From Serilophus lunatus (lineage: Eukaryota > Chordata > Aves > Passeriformes > Eurylaimidae): a DNA stretch of 64,000 nt. Positions 11,174 through 22,836 of the stretch are shown piece after piece. Position 1 is the first letter of the stretch. Every line of letters starts with the position of its first letter. The DNA is taken from positions 186,001-250,000 of the forward strand of contig VXBA01001028.1 of the NCBI GenBank assembly GCA_013399895.1, given 5' to 3'. The notes beneath the pieces are model-generated. The model had not been told where the DNA came from. It searched no databases and saw only the letters and a program-made list of their open reading frames with translations. A program made the position numbers and the translations under genes.

Positions 11174-14100
11174 GTAAGTAGCCAAATGAAGCATTAAAAA
11201 ATATGCTGGTTGAGTTGAGCTCATGTCAGCAGTGACAATGAAAACCTGTTTTGTGAATAGGATGATTTTCTTATCTTTCTCATTTTGGGAAAATAAATCT
11301 AAATATGGGGAATAGCCAATTATGATGATTTTAAAATGTACAGGTTTGCATGGAGAAGGGAGGAGAACTGAGACCATTTTGTACTTGAAATTTCTCTTTA
11401 ATGATCTGAAACCATTACAAAGCTCATTATTAAATATCTCCCACAGAAAAAAAAAATCTGTTTTCAAATAACTAATCCAAAAAGAAGTTTGATTTTTTAT
11501 ATGTTATTATCCACATTGAAATTATTTATGTATTCTGAGGTCTTAAACTTGCAAATAAAGAAGTACAAGATAACTCATTCCCAGCTGGACCAGCAGTTGA
11601 CTGTTCTGGTGTAATTTCAGGTCCTCCAGGGTGCCCAGTTGATCCATCTAGACACAATACAGCTCTTTGCACTTTGTCTGAGACCTAACTGATAATGTAC
11701 TATCTAATGGTAAATATTATAATTTCCATTTTACACTTAGAATTGGTTATTTTTCCTTGTGAAAGGCAAAGATTTAGACCTTCAGTGGCCTTCCTGAACA
11801 AGATTAAGATATGCAGGTTTCTGTAACCCAACAACGAGTGATAAGATTCTGTGGCATCACATTGGGCTAACTTGGAGTTGAGAGCCTAAGTGACAGGGTA
11901 CCTATATGTAGGTTGATTTTTTTTTTATTATTTTTCTGGTGTCAGGAACAAGGTGGACACTTTTTGTTTGGTTTTGTATAATCTCTACCCTTCACACATA
12001 TCAAGGGATGAGTGCTTTGAGGAAGTGTGAATATCTAAATTGTTTTAAGATCTTTTTGGATGTTAAGCAAAGAGATGCCATTACCTCCCTAGATATTAGA
12101 TTAGAAGAATCCAAAGGTGTTCTGTGACATGAACGACGTTTCTAATCACAGAATTCTCTTTTCCATGAGTATATGGTGCTATTTGAGTTGACTCCTCATA
12201 ATGTCCATTCTATATTCATAAACTAAAAGGGAACTCAAATATCAGAGTTGGTGATAATTATTGCTATTTTTTTGGTTCAGGTTTAGAGCACAGTGATTGC
12301 AGTTATGCTGACATTACACTGTAATCATCCAGGACTCATACCTTTTTATTATAATAATTTTATTACAAATTAAGCTTTTATCCTGAATTAGCAAATTTAT
12401 GATCATGAATGTGCTTTTCTAGGTTTAAGTATTAAAGGGAAATAGCTAAGCACAGGCTACATGGGAATTCATAATGTGTGAACACATATACAGTTTTAAT
12501 TGTGGAAACTGAAGGCAGTGTCAAAGAGAAGATTGGATTGTTGGTGTTACTACTATCAGTATTATTTACACTACAGTAGCGTGTGCTTAGGGGTGTTGGC
12601 TGTGGTGGATGCTGTTCATGCCTGGCCTGAAGAGATAATTCCTGTACTTGAGTACTTTTGTTCCATGATAATGATGATAAAGTACAGGAAGCCAATGGAT
12701 GGACGCTGTGGTGGGGGAAGTTGGTTATATAAAGAAGCCAAGGGGTGACACATGGCAGTTGATCACCTGGTCAGATGTCAGCTGTTAACAGCTTGTGGCA
12801 GAAAGTCTTAAGGGTGCAACTGAAAGTAAATTGGAATATTTTGTTTGAGGATTGGAGCCATCTGGACGGGACATGTAGTGAAAAAGGTTTTTCTGCCCAA
12901 GTCAGAAAGCCTTTCCAGTAGTGTTAAAGAGCTAACATTTGGATTTCTCAAAGCAAGGACTTGGGGTAAATCGGTCACGTGATGAGTGAATGTCATAAAC
13001 ATTGAATTTGAGCTCCTTTGGCTTTGAAAGGACATTCTGAAAATTGTGTTTTGTCATAGGAAAGCAAAAAACAATTTCAAGGAAGTATCATCATATAAAT
13101 ATGTCAATGTTAGGAGGCATTGCCATTTTCTGGAGCACTGTGTTCTCAGAGTATATTAGACTGCTTCTTGCCGTGTTAAAAGGGAGTCTGGTAGGGTTTT
13201 TTAGGTTATTGCCTTGTCCATGAAGCTTGCTGTGAAGACAAGTATGTGAAGCTTGCTTATTCAACACAGGTTTGCTGAAAGAGTCATAAGGTGTCTGTGA
13301 ATGTTTTGGACAGATACTATGTCTGAATGCTTCAGACCATTGTAATATACTGCATTTGAGTTCAAATTGCAGTTATGTGACTCAAATCCTCTTTATTCTT
13401 AAGAGGAATAAATATTTCTTGGTTCATTATAATAAGTGAAGCTAGTTGGAGTCTGCAGTTCTCACTGAAGTGCCATGAAATGCTTTGCCACTAAACTCTT
13501 CCTGTGAAGCCTTGCAATACAATAAGATTGAAGACTTCCTATATCTATCCATGAACCAGTGGGACTCAGTCAAAACAGAACATGTAGAAAACCCAGTTGT
13601 CTTACTGAAAAATAAATTGTTTGCAGGAAAGACATTGTCAAGGCAACACAGCTCCTCTCAAGTTTCCAAGACTATAAAAGTAAACACCAATACTCTTAAG
13701 TGATAAAAATATTTATTGTTTCATGAAGTGGAAGAACAGCAAGGCAGCACACCATGTTTTATGCTGTGAGGATGCCTCTAGGCAAATCTGAATAATCACT
13801 TATGTGCTTATTTTGTTTAAGTAACTTAGATAATTATGGATTTTAGGGGCAAACTTAGCCTAATATTTGCTGTTTTGTGTGGCTTTGATCAGCAGTTACT
13901 TCGCAGTTTCCTCATCTTGTATGACATATAGTTCTCTCTATGAAGTGTTTTGGCTGATAGGAGGACCTATTTGTCAATGTTTTCCATACTGAAAACAGAA
14001 CTCAAAAGCAACAACTTAGAGCTAAATATGAAGGGACCAAAGGCTGGAGGATTTCCCTATAATAACTCCCGGTGCTTTGTACAGTCCCCATGCATGCATA

Positions 14101-17100
14101 TTTCAGCTTGAGAAGCGATGTGGAGCTCCGGCACTGAGGAACTTGGCACGTGGGTAATGAATGAAAATTGATTGCCCTTGTTCTTTCCTTCTGGTTCTGG
14201 CCAATTCATAGTTTTCATGAGCTATAGTCATTTTGCTTTCCTGTAAAATTTATTTCTCCTTTGTACATTTGTTAATCTGTACCTTGGGAGTTTCTTTTCA
14301 ATAATGCTAGTGGCACAGGTAAAACACAAATCTCACCAGGACTTCGTAGCTCTTGCACATATCTTATTTAAATACTCTAAATCCTTCTCTAGTATAAAAC
14401 CCTGAGGAAGAAGGAAACATCATGGATGAAGAGGCATTAGGTGAATGAGCAGTACTGGAAGAGCAGTGGGATCAGCCCAATGGGAGTGCAGTGGGAAGGA
14501 GTTATTGTGGTACTGGAGGTGCTGATGGAGTGGGAGCAGCATAGGGATAGTGAGGGCATGGCATCCTCTGTGTCAGCTGTGCTTTATTTCCCTTGCTCAA
14601 CTCTTTCAGATTGCTCTTGTCAGGCTTTTGATTAATGTGGTCCTAGGACGGTTAAATTTGTCTGAGTTAAATTTATTAATGTGCACCTTGTTAATAGGAA
14701 GCACAAGGCATGCACGCTCGCAGGCACTGCACATGCACTGCATGCTGAAGGGAAGAAAAATGGCCTGCTGCTTCCTTTCATTATGCCTCGTTTGTGTGAA
14801 GCTTTGATATTCACTTTAGGCTCCTTTCTCCTTCCTCTCTTTCTATCTGCCCTTTATGTGATAGTGGTGCACTGAATAATTTTTATTAAATTTTTGGTTC
14901 TGAAATTGATATGAAGAAAGGAATAAAGAAAAAGTGAGCTCAGAACTGTTTGGCTTCCTGTGCTTCGACTCTCAGCCATGCAACCACTCACGTACAAACA
15001 GCACTACCTCTGTTCAAACTTTATTGGTGTCTGTGGGTGCCTGAAGACTGTGACAGAAAGTCTGAGGCTCTACATCTGTGCAGCTCCATGGACTTGTAAA
15101 AACAGAAACTGAGAGTTTGTCTTGTTTTTTGTGGTTGCTGTTTATTTTAAACTTGTCCTTCCTGCTGTCATACAAAGACTGAGCATCCAGCTAGTAGGCA
15201 TGTTTTTGCCCCCCATTCCAGCTGCAGTATCCTCTATGGCCCTGTGATAAAGCCATTCCATTCTGACTATGTTGGGGTGACCTTATTTCTGGCTTATTTC
15301 TGTATCTAGCCTTAGACACTGCCTGAGGAGAGTTAAAGAGACTTTTGAAGGGAGACGGATTCCCAACATCTTTCAAAACATTCTCAAATAAATGCAGAAA
15401 CCGAGAATGATAAAGCTTTCAGTCTTGATGCCAACCTCCTGCTCAATGAATTAATAGATTGCAGAGCTCTGATTTTCTTGGGTTTGCCACACGCAAAGCC
15501 CAGTGAAGGCAGTGTTAGCAGCATATATGCATGCTCAGTAATAGTTTGCAAACTCTTAAATCATGGTGTTATTTATGTATGTAAACATGCAGCTAAACTC
15601 CCTGGCAGCTGAGTAGACCCTGCAAGCCATAGGATACTGTTGTAAGCGGCAGAGCAAATGGACAGAGTAACTCTTCAAAGAAGTGTAAGTAAAACATCTA
15701 AACACTGATGCACAGGCAAGGATAAAATTGTCTTCTCGTTAAGAGAGTAAAGGACATTGATATGTTGCTAATGTTAACAGAGTGGTGGAATGAAAAACAC
15801 AAATTCAAAATGAAGGACAGTGTACACTCTACACTGCCATGTGAGTGTTTTTCAGGAGGTGCTTCTTGGCTGTGCCCTGAGTTGTGGCATATTTACTCTC
15901 ACCTATAGCTACAGAAGGGAAGGGGCAGGACAACTCTTAAGTGATGTAGAATAGGTGCTGTTCTGGTTAGGGCTAATGTAGAGGAATAAATGAAATAGTC
16001 TCAAAGGAATTCCTTACAGGAATGAAGATTTCAATAGGTTTAGGGTGGTACGGCAGTGAACTGTTTCAGCTGATCACCTCTTAGCATTGCATTCTCAGCT
16101 GAAGGACATGAGCATCATTTATCACTGTGGGGGTTAATTTTGCATCCACTCTGCATCTCTGCAGAGTGGGACAGGACAATCATTGTTTGTAGTGTCGCAA
16201 AGAAAGCAATTGCAAATCTGTCTTCATGGCTGATCGTACTGTTGTCATCTCCATTAAAAATCCTGATTATTCAATGTGTCATGAGTATCCCTCCTGATGC
16301 CTTGGGGTTTTTCTGTCATGTGTCTAGGATTTTAACCTAACTGTATAGTTTCACTTATAAGCTGCTATGTTAGGCCTTTTCCATGATTTTTGAAGCCATA
16401 TTTTCACATTCTTTTTGAGACAAACAAGGTAGCAAGGACACTGTAGCAGCAAGACAGAAGAGAACCTGAATCTCCTGGGGGATTGAGAGGTCAGGCTGGA
16501 TGCCCGTTGACGGACACAGAGAGTGGATGGACTGATGAATATTATAAATACAGTGTGATAAGAAGGCCTCGGGCTCATCTTGGAGTTTGGAAATTTCCAT
16601 TAAAGAACTGCACTTTACCTCTATTAATTTCGTTTGGAAGTTTTTTTTCCTCTCTGATTTTGGGCATCACTCCAGTCAACACACCTGATCAGTGTCCTTT
16701 TAGCAGCCTTACAGAGCTGAACTGTAGGATTTAAAATTAAACCAAAGTGTCCCAGGTAATTAGCAGCAGAGGTGAGGGAAATTAAACAAAAATGACACTC
16801 ACAAATGGATTTACATCTGTAGTAGCTGTCACTTTGAGTTGCTCTTCTGTCATCGCATGTCCTCTTTATGCATGGCTGGGGAAACCATTATGAGTACTGT
16901 CAAAAAAAGATAATGACATCTGCTTATCTTAAATGTAGTCTTTTGGGGAGTTGAAGTACATTTTTTTGTCTGAGTCTAAGCATGTTTCTAAAACGGAGAG
17001 AGTAATGTTTTTGGGAGAGATACGGCAGGGTGCTTGTGCCCTTTGAATCTGCAAATGCTCCTAGAACTAGAATGAGGGATAAAGTGAGACTAATGAGGTG

Positions 17101-17324
17101 TCTTTGCTTGCTCTCATCTTCAGCGCATAGAATCAAAAAAGACGTAGATCCTGGGAAAAATATTCTAACATTTCTCAATTAGCTTGTATCAGTTTTTTAA
17201 ATAGTTGTTTTGCAACTTTGATATTTTCTAAAAAAGAAACGAGCCCTTTACCTTTAAATATAAATTGCAGCAAAGAGCAATTCCTGAGCAAAGAACAACA
17301 GAGGATATGAATTGCAGGGACCAC

Positions 17325-17515
17325 TTATGCAGGATCCTGGAAAATAATGATCATGTGGAAAATGTACACAGTTTAATTAAGCACATTGATTAAATCAATA
17401 TGACTCAAACAGCTTAGTGCTCCAATCAGCTTAATCTCATTAAATGTAATTCAGGCCTCGATAATTGATTAATAATGCATTATAGTTTATGAATTATTGA
17501 CTCCAAGTTATTATG
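17325..17515. promoter_or_regulatory. Homeodomain/POU-motif-dense block (candidate conserved enhancer)
   Basis: Within about 190 bp there is TTAATTAA (17373-17380), an interrupted palindrome ATTGATT-A-AATCAAT (17385-17399), a second ATTGATTAAT around 17464-17473, the palindrome TAATGCATTA (17473-17482), and further TAAT cores. Such dense homeodomain, Pbx/Hox-like and POU-like motifs are typical of vertebrate developmental enhancers in large introns. No conservation data were available, and AT-richness alone can generate part of this. Confidence 0.35.
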
Positions 17516-19599
17516 ACTATGCCTGCTCCCTGCATGGCAACCAGTGTTGCATGTTAATTACGAGAGGCTCAAGCTCTCTTCCCTTTCAAATCATTTTCAA
17601 ATCTGGAGATGACATGTCTCCTAGTGAAACATGGATCAAATTAGATCAACACCTTATTGGAGTTAGTCCACTCCAAAGGAAACTGCACTCTTTAAAGGAA
17701 GCTCTCATGTAATAACATCAAAATAGGGAGGTAGAATGACCTGCTTTGAGTGGTAACGATCTTTCTGGCTGGCAAAAGAACTGCCTGTAGTGATTCAGCT
17801 GGAGTGCTAACCCAGCATTGTGCTGGTTGGAAACAGTTCCCAACAGCAAGCACATCTGTTGTTGTAGTGTTACTGCATGAGATTCTTCCTCCAGCAACAC
17901 GTGCTCACAGTATAGCCATTGCTGCTGAACCCTGAGGGTCACATTTGTCTGCCAAATTTGGAGCAATTCAGTTCCCCTTATCTGTCTGGATGCTGACTGG
18001 TTTCTGGAGAAAGGTCCAATAGGCCTTTATAGTGTTATTTCCACAGTGCAAATGTCATGCAAGAAGAACCAACCATTGCTACTGCTGATGACAGTCTCAG
18101 GAGAGAAAACAAGAGCTGACGAAAGCCTTTGCTCCTCAGAAGGCCCCTCATTAGATGGCATTTCCACTGAATGTGAACAGAGGGTGCTGTCTCAAACTGT
18201 TTTTCTGGCTATATAGGTACTTAACATGGTCCAAATTGCAGTCTTATGTGGAAGGTGTCCACCAGCACTACTTTTCCTTAATTATTCAACTTACAGAAAC
18301 TGTTCTCCTTTTTTCTTTCATCACTTCTCTTTCTCTTCTTCTTACTTGCGATTACAGTTAAAATGAACAGATTTTATTGTGTATAGAAATTGAATGAGAT
18401 AATCATAGGACACCAGAGAAAACCATTTTTTTCTTTATTCTTATGTCCGCAATAGTGAGGTTTGTATCTGTGTATTCTCTTGATTTGAAGATTTGCTCCT
18501 AATTTGCAGGGATTCCAGGCTGAGGTGCTGGTTCCTCTTTCGCTTTGTACCAAACATTTTGGTTTTGGTGGCAGGAAGAGTCAGCTGTTGTGGAAAATGT
18601 GATTCTGTTTTAATGCAGCAGTGAAGAAAGGCCGAATAAAATTGTCATGTGTTCTACAGTGCTAAATAATTACTGAGTTGAGAATACTTTTTTTCCCATT
18701 TCAATAGATTATCAAGCATCTGAAGCCAAAGCGACGATCTCCAGAGTTGCAACACTGATAGTGTGCACTCAAAACTTTTCAAGATTGTCTCTGAATTTCA
18801 AATATCTCTTCTAATTTTAATTCTGATACCCCAGTCACAACAGTGTGGCAGGTCACTACAAAAAGAGCCGACAAATTTCTGCAAAACTATGTTCCTGTTT
18901 GAGTATCCAGCCTACTGCCATAAAGGTGGAAGCTGGTTGAACAGAACATGAAATCTGTGAGACAGACACATGGCTGTCTGCAGATGGAGGCCATTCTTCA
19001 TGATATATCAACTGTTCTTTGACTCCCAGTGTTTGGTAGAACTGACTCTGCCAGCACAGCGTTGAAACTATGGTCAGACTTCTGTGATCTTGGCAAAATG
19101 CATATTAATATATTGAACCCCGGTAGTCAAGGCAGCAAGGAATGGACAGAAAACACTGAATAAAGATACTAAAAATGGGCCCCAAAGCATAGACAACCAC
19201 AGTGGCATTTTGCAAAGGGAGAAAGTAAATATTAGGGTAATCCCTCATTCTGTCCCACCCTTTGTCTTATGCAACATGATGGCAGAACAGCCAACTGAAA
19301 TGAGTTTTTTTGTAGTGTTCTTCATTCAGCTATAATTTTCTGCATTTTTTAAAAATAAATTTCCTTCAGAAATTTGGAAATTTCTTCTAAGTCCTCCACT
19401 TCTTATGGTATAGTGCTACAGAATTTTCTACTCTTTCTTCAGCACATGGTCTGCTACCTGTCCTTCTTTGAATTATAAATCTTATCTCTCTCCCAATGGA
19501 CTTGTAACCTCTGCATGTCCTTTCCAGAGAAGAAATTATCTGATAAACATCAGCATTTTCTGGAACATATGTTAGCGATATCTACTTGGTTGGTGTGGA

Positions 19600-19672
19600 C
19601 TTGGGCTAAAACATCAGGAGTTGGACTTGATGATCCTTGTGAGTCCCTTCCAACTCAAGATACACGATGATT
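19600..19672 (+). mobile_element. CR1 LINE 3'-tail fragment, sense
   Basis: The blocks ggagttggacttgatgatcc, ttgtgagtcccttccaactc and a decayed tail 'acgatgat' are the CR1 end of the subfamily with the 'ttggacttgatgatcc' signature. It is short and 5'-truncated; the upstream edge is uncertain. Confidence 0.85.
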
Positions 19673-20835
19673 TTGTTATTAGTGCTTAACACTGTCTGTG
19701 CTCCAGATTTACAGAACATAAAAGCCTTTTATGATACACTAATGAATTAAATATCGTGAAAATCTAAACTAGCATATCTTAGTCATAATTATTTTAATTT
19801 TTGATTGGTCTGTCAAGAGCCGCAAAAGTGCCTTCTCATATTTGTACTGTAAGCCATTGAAAATTATCAATGAAACCGAAAATGATTGTATGTATTTCTT
19901 ATTGTTACTTTGGAAATTTATAGCCAGCTGCTTGGACCATGCCTGTGTTACAACACCCCAGTGCCTGTCCTCATACTAGTGAAGCTACAAGCTTTCAGAA
20001 GAGTGATAGGCTGCCCAGGTTCCTGCCTCAACAAAACAGAAAAAAAAATTCATCTTCTCTCCCTTAGGTGGAAACAATTTGCGAGAAACCTGTAGATGCA
20101 GTGCTTCCACTGGCCAATCTTTTTCTGGTAAAGGCATTGAAATACAGCCCAGTGGAGCCCCCAGGCAGCTTTTATTTCCTCAAATGGTGAACAAGTATTG
20201 AACTAGGTTTCTATTATCAACTTCAAATTATGGCATGGAAAAAACCCCCCCTGTATTTCAGTGAGCTGCACATTTCCCATGCCTGGTCATAAATTCCAGG
20301 CACACACGGTCCTGTGGGACACATGCTAAAAGGTCACTATGGTACTGTATAAATTATCCAGAGAAGCATTTGATATAAGGTAAATCTATTCTCAATGTGA
20401 CAGAGATGGGTTGTGTGAGGGAGAACATAATTTTAGGGTCAGATGGTCTCTGGAGATTGAATATTATTAGAAGCAATGTGCTAAGTAGTGAAGAGTCACT
20501 GCTTGTTCCTCAAGGTGAAAGCTGAGGTCAGGAAGGGATTCCTTCAGCTGGTCACACTATTGCCCAATTCATCATGCGTTTTACTGCACAGGTGATTGTT
20601 TTTCACAAATCTTAAGGTCTGGAGCACCTGCTGATGGGTTGGATTGAGAGTGGTTGGGTTTGCCCATTGACACTTGTGTTAAACCAGTTGCTTCTGGTCA
20701 GTAGAGATGAATGTGTGGACGGTGTGGCAGTTTGTGGAACACCTCTGTTCCTTGAATAAAGGGTAAGAAATAAGGTTAAAGCATTTTGCAAGGTAAGAAA
20801 CTGGAGTTTTGTGGTAGTAGAGGTATTGCTTGAGC

Positions 20836-20873
20836 GTGTGTGTTTCTTGTTTGTTTGTTTTTTTGTTTTTTTC
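20836..20873 (+). repeat. GT/GTTT-rich low-complexity tract
   Basis: A run of gtgtgtg followed by (GTTT)n and T-rich sequence. It is simple repeat DNA without a recognised parent element. Confidence 0.8.
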
Positions 20874-21990
20874 TAATTTTCCTGTCATCTCTGATTTCTC
20901 TGGACTCACTAAAGTGATTAAGGAATACTACTCTGAGAAGAAAAATAGCAGATGACCTGCTGGGCTGTCCTGGTGACCAGTTGTTCTCCTTTCTGCTTGC
21001 TTGTCCCTCCTCATTGGTAACTACTACTCAAGCTGTGATCAGAGAGTTTGGGGCAGGACAGCTGGCAGCTTGGCTCTTGTGAAAGAGTGATCTGTAGCTG
21101 GAAAGCCCAGGGCCTGTAGCACATGTACCAGCTGCTGTCAGCTGCAAACAATCGCTCTGACCATCAGAGAGAGCAGTTTTTGTGTCTGGTTCAATATTTC
21201 TTACTTTCTGTTCCAGAAAGGCTGTGCTGTTACACAGATTGAGGTAGATGCACATTGCTTTCTAGTGCCTGATGATCTCGTGGAAAAAAACTATTTTAGA
21301 TTGCAAGACTGAGCAGAGTGGGAAGAAGTAGGGTCTGCAATGCTTCTAGGGAACCATTGCTTTTAGTTTGGGAACTCGGTTTAGGGACAGTTTGTCAAGT
21401 CTTGCACAGATTGTGTCAAAGAATTGCTAGGCGGTGATAGAACCCAGAGTGTGTCCTGCTAAGAGAAAACTCTTCTTCTCTGAAGTGGGTTTTGTTCATG
21501 ACGCTGTGACTCTTGAATTTTTCACTCTAACGATAGACTTTGGCTTGCACAGGCAAACCCTTCCTTAGCACACAGAACTAACAGAGTGTTGGGAAACAGT
21601 GTGGATGGCACTATAGCTTGCATGTTGTTGTCACCCTTCATCCTTCTAAACTGGAAAGTCTCTTGGTTCTTTTAAATCTTGTCTGACTGGTTTGGAGAGA
21701 CTGTCAACTGCGTCTGATTTCAAAATAGAAAAGTCATTCAACTGATACCTCAAGGCGTTTGAAAACTTTCTGGAAAACAACAATCCAATTTCTGGATTTA
21801 ATGTTCCAAGCTATGAATTTTTGTCTGATAAAGGCTAACCTAGCTAGTCATGTATTACAAATGCTTGGAGTTTGGATTGTGTGGAACAGCTTTACTGCAT
21901 GTTTGCCAGAGCTGCAAGCAGATAGTTTGTTCAGCTACTCTGCCCACGTTCATGCAAGGGGCTCTACACCCATATGAAATGTAGCAAACA

Positions 21991-22044
21991 CTATTTCTAT
22001 GTGCTGATCCTAATCAAATGCTATTTCTATGTGCCAATCTTAAT
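21991..22044 (+). repeat. Short diverged tandem duplication, 30-bp unit
   Basis: A 24-base segment beginning ctatttctatgtg (21991-22014) recurs exactly 30 bases later (22021-22044) with three substitutions, indicating an old local duplication. Confidence 0.75.
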
Positions 22045-22816
22045 GTTAATCTATCCAAGAGTATTGCTGAGTGAAGAGGTATATTTGCAATACACTGTGC
22101 ACATTTGTTTTTCTCCTGGTTTTGTATCTGTAATTCTGAACACCTATTTCTAATCCCCACCTGTAAGTGGATTTTGGTGGGAGAACTATGCAGATTTCTG
22201 CCTGACCTGTTTAGCTGAGTTTAATTTCTCTGATCAGAGAACAAGATCCATTCCTGTGTGACCAAAGCAGCCAATCTTACATCAGTAAAATAAGTGCAGC
22301 AATACATGGAAACTAGTAGTTGGCAGACACCACAGGCTTCGTACTTCTTGTTGTCTATAACTGACATATTCTAGAAACAAGTATTTGTGATTAATGGCCT
22401 GCAATTACACAGAAATACTAACATGAAATGGAACTAAAAATACCCTATAATGATTTTTAAAAGGCCATTCTGTTAATGAGAGGATTCGTCCATCTCAACA
22501 TCAAAGAGAAACATGTTAGCTCTCTGAGCTTGCCCACCTGTTTCTAATGCAGAAATAGAAATTGCTAAAACACAAGAAGAGACAGCTGCTATGCTCAGAC
22601 TGCAAATGTGCTGATAAGATCAACGAGTTGACGAGTGACACGGTAGATACTGCAAAGTGTACTAGTGTTCCCAGAGAGCTAAACTTGGACTTCTGTATCA
22701 TTTCGGGGCATTTATTATGTGGCTATAACACTTGGTAAATTATATCTATCAAATCACCAGCACATTTACAATTTAATTTGCTCTATCAATTGCGATTGTC
22801 ATGCTACTTAGCTGGC

Positions 22817-22836
22817 GGGGTGGGGGTGGGGGGAGG
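22817..22836 (+). repeat. G-rich tract with quadruplex potential
   Basis: Runs of 4, 5 and 6 G separated by single T, then AGG. Three long runs plus GG allow at least a two-layer G-quadruplex. It is isolated in AT-rich DNA with no promoter or CpG island beside it. Confidence 0.5.
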
